The notes beneath the pieces are model-generated. The model had not been told where the DNA came from, made no database searches, and was given only the letters and a program-made list of their open reading frames with translations. 19,774 bases of DNA, taken from positions 1-19,774 of the forward strand of contig DKBS01000177.1 in NCBI GenBank assembly GCA_002451275.1, read 5' to 3'. Shown here one piece after another: positions 1 through 7,640 of the stretch. The translations under genes and the position numbers were made by a program. Each line of letters begins with the position of its first letter. Within the stretch, counting starts at the first letter, position 1. Source of the stretch: Planctomycetaceae bacterium UBA6894 (lineage in GTDB: Bacteria > Planctomycetota > Planctomycetia > Gemmatales > Gemmataceae).

Positions 1-2
1 GG

Positions 3-782
3 ATTGGCCAAATTCTTTTGGACGGCAGCGCGCTTTCGAGCCTGGTGGAATCTTTGCCGAATGTGGTGGAAGGCGTTGAGATCAAAAAATCAACTGGTTC
101 CCAAGGGAGCTTGGCAATCCTTAGCCGAACCAAGCCAGCAGGGGTTGAAGTGACTGCCACGGCATCGGGTTTCACCCAGGAGCGGCAGGTGATTCCGGTG
201 AATTTGAGTTCATATTTTGGGACTGCCCAGGGAGATGAGAAGCATCGCAAAATAAAAGACCTGCAAGAGGCTATCGAGATGGCGTTCAACATGAAAGCCA
301 AAGCTGACAGCGGGAAGGTGGGCAAGGTGGATTTTTTGTTTCATGGGCCTATCGGACTGGGATTTTTAAGTGGCACACCGCAGGATTTGGCATTCGCCCT
401 GACGGTGTTGGAGGCGCTGGGGATCAAAACACCATCTGTTTCTTGGAATTCTCTTTTAATGGGTAATTCAGGCTCTGTTTCCAGGGCGCTTCCCTATGTT
501 CCCTTTGGTAATCGGGGTAGTACTGTGCCAAGGCAGGAGATTTCGATGGTCCCGGCGATCCCGATACCAATGGGACCTGGGATCCCGAATGGTGGTGGGA
601 TGATGAATCCGAATATTTCCGTGGTGTCTGGCCAGGCTTTGACCGGTTCGAATACCCTGGTGAATGCGCAGGAAGTGTTGGCCACGCTCAAGAAGAATCA
701 GGAACAAATCGTCGCCATGGAAGCAACCATCCGGAAGTTGCAACAGGAACTGGAAACCGCCAAGAAGGGGGCCGGGAAGTAA
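3..782 (+). CDS. Unknown protein with C-terminal coiled coil, 5' end outside window
   Basis: The reading frame is open to the left edge, and the first internal start-like codon (TTG at 18) has no convincing ribosome site, so this is probably the C-terminal part of a longer protein. It ends with TAA at 780. Roughly residues 1-150 (counted from the TTG) look like a mixed alpha/beta domain containing the segment DFLFHGPIGLGFLSGT. Residues about 170-205 are a Pro/Gly/Met-rich low-complexity linker, and the last 35 residues are a charged heptad-like helix (KKNQEQIVAMEATIRKLQQ), probably a coiled coil. I do not recognise the family; a protease- or chaperone-associated fold cannot be excluded. The DNA looks visibly less GC-rich than the genes that follow. 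It lies 45 bases upstream of a damaged sigma-factor gene on the same strand. Confidence 0.6.
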   Translation: MGQILLDGSALSSLVESLPNVVEGVEIKKSTGSQGSLAILSRTKPAGVEVTATASGFTQERQVIPVNLSSYFGTAQGDEKHRKIKDLQEAIEMAFNMKAKADSGKVGKVDFLFHGPIGLGFLSGTPQDLAFALTVLEALGIKTPSVSWNSLLMGNSGSVSRALPYVPFGNRGSTVPRQEISMVPAIPIPMGPGIPNGGGMMNPNISVVSGQALTGSNTLVNAQEVLATLKKNQEQIVAMEATIRKLQQELETAKKGAGK

Positions 783-827
783 GGTCCCCCAGGCCGTTGG
801 CAGCACCAGGTCCATCCGGGCGGTGAC

Positions 828-1349
828 ATGGAAGTTGACGCTCTGACGCGGGGCATGGCCGCGGGCCGGGAGGAGGCGTTCGGCCTTTTCCTGGCCCGTT
901 ATGGTTGGAGGCTATTGCGGCAGGCGACCGGACACACGCGGGGCGACCTGCATGTGGCGGAGGATCTGGTGCAGGAGGCGCTGGTCCGGATGGTGCGCAA
1001 AACCAAGGTTTGCCTGACGGAGATCGAATTGCTGAACTAGGTATCGGCGGTTGTGCGCAGTGTGGCGGTGGACCATGCGCGGAAGATGGCCAGCCAGGCC
1101 CGGCGGATCGCGGAAATGCCGGTAGTTGCGATTGAATATGCGGACGCTCAGCCGGATGACTGGCTGGAAACGGGGATAGGACGATTGAGTGAGGACGAGC
1201 GCCACCTGATCCACCTGCGGTACCAACAGGGATGGACGGTGGGTGAAATCGCAGGCAAGCTAGGGATTGGCCAGGAAGCCACGGAGTCGAGACTGGTTAG
1301 GGCACGGAACCGCTTGCGGGATATTTTGCGGGAGTTGGACACGCCATGA
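828..1349 (+). pseudogene. ECF-type sigma-70 factor interrupted by in-frame TAG
   Basis: Two reading frames in the same phase, separated only by TAG at 1038-1040, together make one sigma factor of 173 codons. The first 70 residues are region 2 (AAGREEAFGLFLARYGWRLL, then AEDLVQEALVRMV). After the stop the frame continues as VSAVVRSVAVDHARK, the usual end of region 2, and then region 4 with its helix-turn-helix (LSEDERHLIHLRYQQGWTVGEIAGKLGI...ESRLVRARNRLRDIL). Length and domain order are those of a small ECF factor, so the TAG is a nonsense mutation, a sequence error or a real split. A GTG at 1053 could restart translation of the second part but has no clear ribosome site. TAG ends other genes here (positions 1856, 14770 and 16456), so general recoding is unlikely. 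The next gene overlaps by ATGA. Confidence 0.75.
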
Positions 1350-1858
1350 GCCAGCGCCTGAGAACCCTGTGGGAAGACCTGTTCGCCGGGAGCGTTCACC
1401 ACCGATCGATGCGGACGGTGGCAAGCGCCTTGCGGGCGCAACGGCGTAGGCGATTGGCGCAGCAATGGACCCTGTGCGCCGCGATGATGGGCAGCCTGCT
1501 GGTGGGGTGGTGGCTGTGGCGCGGGCCCAAGGAACGGCCTGACGAACTGGGGACAGGTGTCCCGGTGGTGGAACTGGCCCAAAAGCCCGGCAATGCAAAG
1601 CCAGCCATCAGTGCCCAAGAGACTGAACCGGTTGTCGCGGTGAAGTACCTGAGCGATACAGAAATGCTGGAGCAACTGAAAGGCTATCCGGTGGCGCTGG
1701 TGGGCCAACCGGGCAACCGGCGGTTGGTTTATTTGGGCGAATCTCCCGAGGCACGGGCCGTTTTCACCCAGGCGGTTTCCACCCCAGTTCCACGGCAATG
1801 CCCGCTGGCGACGCGGGCGGATTTCGCGTTGCTGGATTGCGCGGGGTGCCACCGATAG
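1346..1858 (+). CDS. Single-pass membrane protein downstream of sigma factor
   Basis: 170 residues. The ATG overlaps the TGA of the sigma gene (ATGA at 1346-1349), so translation is probably coupled. The N-terminal 40 residues are basic and helical (ALRAQRRRRLAQQ), followed by one membrane segment at about 41-59 (WTLCAAMMGSLLVGWWLW). The remaining 110 residues should lie outside the membrane by the positive-inside rule. Position after an ECF sigma gene and one-pass topology suggest an anti-sigma or sensor role, but I see no zinc-binding anti-sigma motif (HxxxCxxC) in the N-terminal part, so this is inference from context. The protein ends with DCAGCHR; the CxxCH string is probably chance. It converges with the minus-strand series, 30 bases away. 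Confidence 0.7.
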   Translation: MSQRLRTLWEDLFAGSVHHRSMRTVASALRAQRRRRLAQQWTLCAAMMGSLLVGWWLWRGPKERPDELGTGVPVVELAQKPGNAKPAISAQETEPVVAVKYLSDTEMLEQLKGYPVALVGQPGNRRLVYLGESPEARAVFTQAVSTPVPRQCPLATRADFALLDCAGCHR

Positions 1859-1888
1859 TAGGGGGCGGCCAAGCTGATCGGCAGGCTG

Positions 1889-2626
1889 TCAAATCGCCGC
1901 ATGGATATCGAGGCGGTTGGCGATGCCGAGGAGTTTTTCGGTGGGTTTGCCGTTTTGGGTGATGAGCAGGGTTTCCAGACCGGGTTGGTGGTCGATCATC
2001 TCGCCCATCTTCATCAAAGGCGTGTTGCGCGGGATGAAGCGGTGGTTCTCGGGGTGCTCCTCGCTTTGCAGCAGCACGCCCACCGGCACGGAGCGCAGGC
2101 CCGAGCAATCGGTGCCGTGGTTGAGGCCGACAGAGGCAAGCCACTTGAGGATGCCGCGGCGGGTGAGCACGCCGGCGAAGGTTTCATCGGCGTATACGGG
2201 GAACTGCGTGATGCCGGTCTGGTTGATGCGGTTGAGCACCTGCTCGAGCGTGTCGATGGTCTGGAGGGTTTCCACCTGACGCTGGAACAGCGGGATGGCC
2301 AGCTTGACCTCGCCCAGGTCATTCAGGATGGCCTCGATGCGCAAGACGGTGCGCGGGGTGGGGATGGCGAAATCGTGGTCCCGGTCAATGCGGTTGTGGA
2401 CCAGGGTGTTGCGCAGGTCGGCGAAGCGGCGCAGATCGCGGTAGACGGTGTTCTTGGCGTTGCGGCCGGGCCACTCCATCTCGAGCAACTGCACGAAGGA
2501 GACGCGGTTGTCCTCGTTGTGGCGGGAGCGCAGCAACTGCTCGATGGAATTGAAGGCGGCCTCGAACCGCCCGACCAGATCGGCGAAGGAGAGTTCCTCG
2601 CCGGCGAAACGCACGCACTCATCCAT
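1889..2626 (-). CDS. HEPN-like domain plus CBS-pair protein
   Basis: 245 residues. The N-terminal about 105 residues are all-helical and contain DLRNTLVHNR at 70-79, giving R72-x4-H77, the spacing of the HEPN Rx4-6H motif. The C-terminal half looks like a pair of CBS domains: about 115-165 (ITQFPVYADETFAGVLTRRGILKWL) and about 197-243 (RFIPRNTPLMKMGEMI... LLGIANRLDI). CBS pairs usually sense adenine nucleotides or related ligands; HEPN domains are often RNases or nucleotide-binding modules. A ligand-gated HEPN is therefore possible but unproven, and many Rx4H proteins are not nucleases. The start codon overlaps the stop of the preceding gene (TGATG), so the two are translationally coupled. 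It is the last gene of the minus-strand series. Confidence 0.8.
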   Translation of the reverse strand: MDECVRFAGEELSFADLVGRFEAAFNSIEQLLRSRHNEDNRVSFVQLLEMEWPGRNAKNTVYRDLRRFADLRNTLVHNRIDRDHDFAIPTPRTVLRIEAILNDLGEVKLAIPLFQRQVETLQTIDTLEQVLNRINQTGITQFPVYADETFAGVLTRRGILKWLASVGLNHGTDCSGLRSVPVGVLLQSEEHPENHRFIPRNTPLMKMGEMIDHQPGLETLLITQNGKPTEKLLGIANRLDIHAAI

Positions 2627-2823
2627 CAGTCTTCACCCTGCTTTTCTTTCCGGTCGTCCGGTTGGGATGGATTGGGATTAGAAGGTTTGAAACCCCAGGG
2701 GCAATGGCGGCACCCGCTTTTGCAGCAGTGGCCCCGGTTGAGCAGGTAGCGGGCGGTGAAGACGAACTTGCCGTCCTCCACCGTGTAGTCGCGCCCCTCG
2801 ATGAAATCCTGGCTGCAGGCCAT
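2626..2823 (-). CDS. Small cysteine-rich protein, DUF5522-like
   Basis: 65 residues. The core is FVFTARYLLNRGHCCKSGCR followed by HCPWGF, with cysteines at 33, 34, 38 and 41. This cluster followed by P-[WY]-G-F is what I know from the small DUF5522 family. The cysteines could bind a metal, but I know of no established function. The C-terminal 18 residues are charged and probably disordered. It starts 6 bases after the ThuA gene ends, and its TGA overlaps the ATG of the CBS gene, so it sits tightly inside the series. Confidence 0.8.
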   Translation of the reverse strand: MACSQDFIEGRDYTVEDGKFVFTARYLLNRGHCCKSGCRHCPWGFKPSNPNPSQPDDRKEKQGED

Positions 2824-2829
2824 GGGGAA

Positions 2830-3762
2830 TCAGTCCCCCACGGAGGCGAGATGGCGCACAGCGTTTTCCAGAATCTGCAGCATGTGCTTGTCCTTGAAGA
2901 TGGGGAAGGTTTCGTGGCCGGGGCGCAAATAGAAGACCTTCCCCTTGCCGATATTCCAGAGGCATCCCGAGCGGAACCATTCCCCGGTGGCCCAGCGTTC
3001 CTCGAGGATCACCTCATCCGGTTCGGGGACATGGAACGCTTCGCAGTACATCTCGGTTTGAGGCAGTTCAAACTGGCCGGGCAGTCCCCGTGTGATGGGG
3101 TGGTCGGCTCGCAACACGCGCATCTGGCTGGGTTTGCCGTCATTGCGGTAGGCGGGGAAGCAGCACCAGGGCAAGTGGACCTTCGCCTTCAGCGAGCCAT
3201 CGGGGAATTTGCGGATCTCAGTGTAGGGGGTGGGGCGATCCTCAAGCTTTGGCGTGGTGTAGCGTCTGGGGGGATCGACATAGGTGATTTCGACCGGTTT
3301 GCCAACCTTTTGGAAAGCTTTTTCGGCATCTGACCGGGTGCGGTCATACATGGCCTCGACAAACGGCGTGGCCCAATGGGCCGAGTGGAGGGCGATGAGG
3401 GCCAGGGTTCCCTCCTTGATGCGCTGGAGTATGGGTTTGGCCATTTGCGGGGTGATTTCGGCCTGACGGATATGGCCCCACCAGATGAGCACATCACAGG
3501 TGCGGAGGTAGGCAGGGGAAATGCCGCGCTCATCGTCCTCCAGCGAGACCGAAGTCACCTCGATCCCTGGTTTTGTCTTCAAATGTTTGGCTATCTCGTT
3601 GCCCAGGAAATTGTCATAAGCCTGTTTCTGCTGGGGTTGCCGTTCATCCCAGACCACCACGCGAATGGGGCGAGACTCCCGACCTGCTACCGGCCCGGGT
3701 GAGGTGGCGGCGGTGGCCAGCGAGATGGCGACAAAATCACGGCGGTTGGTGCGCGATTGCAT
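2830..3762 (-). CDS. ThuA-domain protein with Tat-type leader
   Basis: 310 residues. The N-terminus RTNRRDFVAISLATAAT is a twin-arginine type leader, so export of the folded protein is likely. The mature part shows ThuA (trehalose utilisation, class I glutamine-amidotransferase-like) features: DVLIWWGHIRQAEIT near 90-104, ALIALHSAHW near 121-130, and the closing GKGKVFYLRPGHETFPIF. Many ThuA-domain proteins are thought to act on sugars, but the reaction is uncertain. It has no cysteine in an amidotransferase-type nucleophile elbow that I can see, as is usual for ThuA. It follows the SDR gene by 20 bases and precedes the DUF5522-like gene by 6; an SDR beside a ThuA protein suggests a small carbohydrate module appended to the GTPase locus. 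Start is ATG at 3762. Confidence 0.88.
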   Translation of the reverse strand: MQSRTNRRDFVAISLATAATSPGPVAGRESRPIRVVVWDERQPQQKQAYDNFLGNEIAKHLKTKPGIEVTSVSLEDDERGISPAYLRTCDVLIWWGHIRQAEITPQMAKPILQRIKEGTLALIALHSAHWATPFVEAMYDRTRSDAEKAFQKVGKPVEITYVDPPRRYTTPKLEDRPTPYTEIRKFPDGSLKAKVHLPWCCFPAYRNDGKPSQMRVLRADHPITRGLPGQFELPQTEMYCEAFHVPEPDEVILEERWATGEWFRSGCLWNIGKGKVFYLRPGHETFPIFKDKHMLQILENAVRHLASVGD

Positions 3763-3782
3763 GGCACGATTCCAATGAGAAA

Positions 3783-4571
3783 TCAGGATTTCTTGTCAGA
3801 GCCTTCCTGGTTGGGGATGCGGCCGATCATGGGGTATTGCTCGCAATCGGCCACCGTGCCGGTGATGGGGCGGCTTTCATCGCCCACCCAGTACAAGGCG
3901 GCGCGGGCGATGTCGGCGGGATCGAGCAATCGACCGGAGGGGATGGCGGAAACGGGGAGCGTTTCGGGCCAGTTGGCGGGCAGCCCATCCGCCACCTTGA
4001 CGGCATATTCGTTCGGGGTGAGGGTCCAGCCGACATTCAGTTGATTGACCCGGACCCGTCGGGGGCCAAGGGCATCGGCCAGGTTGCGGGTGAGGGTCAT
4101 CAGGCCGCCCTTGCTCACGGAATAGGCCAGCAGATTGGCCTGGCCGCAGTGGGCCAACACACTGCCGATATTGAGCACGCTGCCTTGCGCCTTTTCGAGC
4201 TGGGGCAGCGCCGCGCGGACGAGCAGCAACGGCGCGCGCAGGTTCACCGCGATGGTCCGATCGAAAAAGGCTGCATCGGTGTCGGGCAGGTGGGCGCGGG
4301 CGGTGGACGCCGCGTTGTTGACCACGGCGTCGAGCCTGCCGAACGCATTCATCGCTGCGTGGACGAGGCGGGGGGGCGTGTCGGGATCGGCCAAGTCGCC
4401 CGGGTGGAACGCGGAGGCCGGGCCCAGTTCACCGGAAAGGCGCGCACCCAGATCGGCCTCGAGGCCGTGCAGCAGCACGCGGGCCCCCTCGGAAACAAAG
4501 AGCCTGGCCATGGCCTCGCCGATGCCCATGGTGCTACCGGTGATGAGGACGACCTTGTCACGCAATCTCAC
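3783..4571 (-). CDS. Short-chain dehydrogenase/reductase (SDR)
   Basis: 262 residues, the usual size of a classical SDR. The cofactor loop TGSTMGIG is at 11-18, the NNAAS variant of NNAG at 85-89, N110 in AVN, S137, and the active-site Y150-x3-K154 (YSVSK), so the catalytic set is complete. Cytoplasmic NAD(P)-dependent oxidoreductase; the substrate cannot be read from sequence. The start is GTG at 4571, preceded by GGGAG seven bases upstream. It lies 36 bases after the double-GYF gene and 20 before the ThuA gene, so it may share a transcript with the membrane GTPase locus, although nothing links its chemistry to that system. Confidence 0.92.
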   Translation of the reverse strand: MRLRDKVVLITGSTMGIGEAMARLFVSEGARVLLHGLEADLGARLSGELGPASAFHPGDLADPDTPPRLVHAAMNAFGRLDAVVNNAASTARAHLPDTDAAFFDRTIAVNLRAPLLLVRAALPQLEKAQGSVLNIGSVLAHCGQANLLAYSVSKGGLMTLTRNLADALGPRRVRVNQLNVGWTLTPNEYAVKVADGLPANWPETLPVSAIPSGRLLDPADIARAALYWVGDESRPITGTVADCEQYPMIGRIPNQEGSDKKS

Positions 4572-4607
4572 AGGACATCTCCCTGTCCGGGTTGGTGGGG
4601 TGGAACG

Positions 4608-5180
4608 CTACTGTTTTTCAGCGGCGCCAAAATCCCCCGGGGCAGGGGCCATGTCTTTGGGGGCAGTGGGGGCAGTCAGCGCCAGGTAGAGTAACCAGGC
4701 GGCCAGGCCAGTGCCCGCCAGCAGGCCGAGGACCAGCGCCGCGATTCCCCAGGGGAAGCGGCTGGCAGGAAAAATGTGCGGCAGGGCCCGATCGGCGCGG
4801 ATCCAATCGGGCATGCCGGCCTGCCACAGCAGGGTGGAGCGTTTGATCTGCCGCGCGCGGGCAAGGGTGGCCAGGTCAGAGACGGGCACGGGCCCCTTGC
4901 GCTGGCGGGTGACGGGGTCCACATAGGACCACTGGCCCGACTTTCCGGAGGATTCGCGGCCGGGGGGCGGGGGCGGCTCGGACTTGGCGACCTTGCCAGG
5001 GGGGACAGGCGGCGGGATGGGACCGAACAGAGCCGGCAGCAGGTCGCCGGCGGAAACCCAGACCTGGCGATCGGCGGAAAGCTGGTCCTCGGCCATGAGG
5101 TGACCGCTGGCGCGCATGCGCTCGAGCTGGTTCACCCCGTGGGGGCCGGTCATCATGCCGCGACGCCGCAAAAAATACAT
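4608..5180 (-). CDS. Double GYF_2-domain, tail-anchored membrane protein
   Basis: 190 residues from the ATG at 5180. Two GYF_2 (DUF4339) modules: residues 1-48 (YFLRRRGMMTGPHGVNQLER ... VWVSAGDLL) and 84-133 (WSYVDPVTRQRKGPVPVSDL ... WQAGMPDWI), each with the G-P turn and the late tryptophan. Between them is a proline-rich linker with PVPPG (59-62) and PPPPPG (69-74), the kind of motif GYF domains bind. A membrane segment lies at about 145-167, leaving both GYF domains on the cytoplasmic side with a short outer tail. A longer reading begins at GTG 5201, but AAAGGA nine bases before ATG 5180 and the position of the first GYF strand favour the shorter form. Seventh gene of the GTPase locus; probably a scaffold or adaptor. 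Confidence 0.85.
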   Translation of the reverse strand: MYFLRRRGMMTGPHGVNQLERMRASGHLMAEDQLSADRQVWVSAGDLLPALFGPIPPPVPPGKVAKSEPPPPPGRESSGKSGQWSYVDPVTRQRKGPVPVSDLATLARARQIKRSTLLWQAGMPDWIRADRALPHIFPASRFPWGIAALVLGLLAGTGLAAWLLYLALTAPTAPKDMAPAPGDFGAAEKQ

Positions 5181-5189
5181 CGAATCGCA

Positions 5190-5195
5190 TCCTTT
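5190..5195 (-). promoter_or_regulatory. Ribosome binding site choosing the start at 5180
   Basis: Minus-strand AAAGGA lies nine bases before ATG 5180. This favours that start over the upstream GTG at 5201, within whose reading frame the site would fall. Confidence 0.6.
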
Positions 5196-5219
5196 CGCCA
5201 CCGGGGCACCCGGGGGAGT

Positions 5220-6353
5220 TTACCCGGCGGCGCGCTTCAGCAGCCAGACCAGGAACAACACCAGCACGGTGGCACCGATACCCAGGACCGCCGCGACGAT
5301 CACCATCTCGCGGCGGCGGCGGCGCTCATCGATTTTGTCCACCTGCATCTGGAAGCGCTGTTCCACCTCGCGTGGCACCCTGCGGCCGAAGGCCTCGAGC
5401 CGGTAGTAGAGGTCCCACAGTTCAGCCTCATCGGCCTGGCGGGCCATGGCAGCCTGCAGTTCATCCAGCGCGTTGACATGGCCGAGTTCCTCCTCGGTGT
5501 CGGCCAGTTCGCGGTCGGCCCAGGCGAGCACGCGCAGGGCGCTGTGGGCGCGGGGGTCGCCTGGGGCGAGGCCCATCTCCGAGGCGAGGCGATCCCACTG
5601 GGGGCGGAGGCGAAGGACCTCGGCGAGGTCTTTGCCGGCGCGGGCCTCGGTGAGTTTGCGCGACAGGCGGGCCTGCTCGTTTTGCAGGTGAGCGAAGCGG
5701 ACCCGGCCGTAGAGGCCATCCACCTCGCGGCGCAGGGCCTCCCCGGGTGTTTCCACCCAGGGTGTGTTGGCCAGCACGCCGTGGATCTCTGCCAGTTCGG
5801 TGGCGCTGGCGCTGCGGCGGGCGCGCTCGAGCAGGTGGCGCTGCTCATCCCGTTCGAGATCGCGCACATTTTCCTGCAGGGCCTGGCTGGTGGGGTCGAG
5901 CCCCATGAGGCGGCGGGCCTGCACCAGACGGGTGGCGGGTGGCTGGTTTTGCAGCACCATGCGGCGGAAGGCGCGCTTTTCCTCGGCCAGCGCCTGCTCG
6001 CGGTCGTAGGCGTCGTTGAGGCCGCGGACGATGCCCTGCACATCCTGGCCTGGGCGCGGCATGGCGGCGCCGAGCCGCTCGACCACCTGGGCCCACTGGT
6101 CACGCTCGGGGAAGAACAGTGCCCCCAGCCAAGTGAGGATGGGGGGATCCAGTTCGGCCAGATAGAGGGCCTCGGTGCCGCGGCCCTGGGACAGGTATTC
6201 GCCGCAACGGGTGAGGCGGTCGAGGGCGTGGCGCATCCAGGCGGCGTATTCATCGGCCAGGCGGCGGACCTGCACCTTTTCCACCTCGCCCGCGACGGCA
6301 AGCATGCGCTGGATATCGGCCACGACGCGTCGCGGGTCTCGTTCCTCGGACAT
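5220..6353 (-). CDS. Unknown tail-anchored helical protein
   Basis: 377 residues, ATG 6353 preceded by GGGAG. About 345 residues are almost wholly helical, Arg/Glu/Leu-rich and without low-complexity linkers (for example RDLERDEQRHLLERARRSA). A stretch of arginines (DERRRRREM) is followed by a C-terminal membrane segment at about 350-372 and a short KRAAG end. By the positive-inside rule the large helical domain is cytoplasmic and the protein is tail-anchored. I do not recognise the family; the helices could be solenoid repeats, but no repeat unit is obvious by eye. It lies 29 bases after the protease gene and 39 before the double-GYF gene, so it belongs to the same unit and is probably a cytoplasmic structural partner. 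Confidence 0.8.
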   Translation of the reverse strand: MSEERDPRRVVADIQRMLAVAGEVEKVQVRRLADEYAAWMRHALDRLTRCGEYLSQGRGTEALYLAELDPPILTWLGALFFPERDQWAQVVERLGAAMPRPGQDVQGIVRGLNDAYDREQALAEEKRAFRRMVLQNQPPATRLVQARRLMGLDPTSQALQENVRDLERDEQRHLLERARRSASATELAEIHGVLANTPWVETPGEALRREVDGLYGRVRFAHLQNEQARLSRKLTEARAGKDLAEVLRLRPQWDRLASEMGLAPGDPRAHSALRVLAWADRELADTEEELGHVNALDELQAAMARQADEAELWDLYYRLEAFGRRVPREVEQRFQMQVDKIDERRRRREMVIVAAVLGIGATVLVLFLVWLLKRAAG

Positions 6354-6382
6354 GTGTTTCTCCCGGGGGGCACCCCCCCAGT

Positions 6383-7624
6383 TTAGCGGGCCCCGGTGCG
6401 TTGCTTGCGCACCATCTCGCGCAGTTGGCTGACAGGCACCGCGAACCCGACGGCCTCAACCATGGCACCCTTGGCCACCGCCACGCCGATGACCTTGCCG
6501 GTCAGGTCGAACACCGGTCCCCCGGAATTCCCGGGGTTGATGGCCACACCCAGCTCGAGGACCTCGCCGAAGGGTGGCAGATCTTTGGTGGTGCTGAAGG
6601 TGCCCTTGCGCACTGCGTTCTCGATGACATCGGCGTTGCCCAGGCCCGGGCTGCCGATGACGATGATGTCCTGCCCCTTGTTCAGCGCCTTCTCATCGCC
6701 TAGATCGAGAGGCGGGGGGCCGGGGATTTCACGCAGGCGCACCAGGGCGAGATCACGCACCTCGTCGGCACGGACGACCGTGCCGCGGAATTCCCGTTCC
6801 TTGAGGCCTGGTGCTGACGGGAAACGGATGACGGTCTGGTTGCCGACATCGCCCACCACATGGTGGTTGGTGGCGATGAGATTGGGTTCGACCAGGAAGC
6901 CGGAGCCGCTGCCCTTGGCGTTTCTGAGCACGGCGACGGAAGGTTCACACTTGCGGACCACATCCTCCACCTTCATTTCCGGTTTGATCTCCGGTTTTAC
7001 ATCCGGCTTCCCATCCGCCTTCGGAGCGGGCTGGGCCGGCATGGGTTCCGGCTTTTCATCAGCGGGTTTGGCAGCCTCTGCCGGGTTGTCTTGCCCGGGG
7101 TTGGCGGCCTTGGCGGGATCGTTGAGAGCATCCGGAGCCTTTTTATCGTCTGGGCCTTTGCCGGGTTGGGGGGCGGGCGCCTCCTCAGCCCCCCAGGCTG
7201 GCCCGTTTTCATTGACCTGAGCGACGCCATCGGTGTTTTGCATGATTCCGAACAGGTCGGGGCGGGCCACGAACAGGGTGCCAGTCACCAGTAGGGCGGC
7301 CATGGCGAGGCCCGTCAGGCCGAGGGCCAAAGCCCTGGGCAGCCAGGGGGAAGGCGGGATGGGCGGGGGCAGGTCGGGATCGTAGGGCGGGGAAGCCGTG
7401 CGTGTGCTTGCGGGAGTTTCCAGGGTGGGAATGTGGGGGACGGATCCGGGGCCTGGCATGTTGGCGGGGAACAGGGTGAGATCGCGCCAGGTGGCGCGGT
7501 CGGGAGACCAGCGGGTGCCCGGGCGCAGTTCACCGCGGGCCATTTTGGCGCGGACCACATCCACCGACAGGGGGCCTACCACCTTGCCATGGATGTTCAG
7601 CCAGACCAATCCGCTATCCGCCAT
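6383..7624 (-). CDS. GYF_2-membrane-trypsin-like serine protease
   Basis: 413 residues; ATG 7624 has AAGGAG five bases upstream. Order: GYF_2 domain at about 6-53 (VWLNIHGKVVGPLSVDVV ... TWRDLTLF); proline-rich DLPPPIPPSPW at 84-94; one membrane segment at about 96-119; a Pro/Ala/Lys/Asp-rich linker at 140-218 with KPxxKPE-type repeats; then an S1C (DegP/HtrA-like) trypsin fold at 220-405. The triad is intact: H255 in ATNHHVV, D291 in RDLALVRL, S367 in NPGNSGGP. No PDZ domain follows; the protein stops after the protease. The GYF is expected in the cytoplasm and the protease outside, so it could relay a cytoplasmic event to the envelope or be released by it. Fifth gene of the GTPase locus, 16 bases after the GYF-membrane gene. 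Confidence 0.92.
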   Translation of the reverse strand: MADSGLVWLNIHGKVVGPLSVDVVRAKMARGELRPGTRWSPDRATWRDLTLFPANMPGPGSVPHIPTLETPASTRTASPPYDPDLPPPIPPSPWLPRALALGLTGLAMAALLVTGTLFVARPDLFGIMQNTDGVAQVNENGPAWGAEEAPAPQPGKGPDDKKAPDALNDPAKAANPGQDNPAEAAKPADEKPEPMPAQPAPKADGKPDVKPEIKPEMKVEDVVRKCEPSVAVLRNAKGSGSGFLVEPNLIATNHHVVGDVGNQTVIRFPSAPGLKEREFRGTVVRADEVRDLALVRLREIPGPPPLDLGDEKALNKGQDIIVIGSPGLGNADVIENAVRKGTFSTTKDLPPFGEVLELGVAINPGNSGGPVFDLTGKVIGVAVAKGAMVEAVGFAVPVSQLREMVRKQRTGAR

Positions 7625-7640
7625 GGAGTCTCCTTGGGTT

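Noticed and set aside
1841..1855. Haem-binding CxxCH motif at the C-terminus of the one-pass membrane protein
   Set aside because: Five residues at the extreme end with no cytochrome c fold or distal methionine; probably chance.
4776..6386. 536-codon open frame on the plus strand opposite the tail-anchored helical gene
   Set aside because: Low-complexity Gly/Ala/His-rich translation with no start signal; a shadow of the minus-strand genes. Similar plus-strand frames at 2662-3333, 3573-4694 and 12728-13771 were rejected for the same reason.
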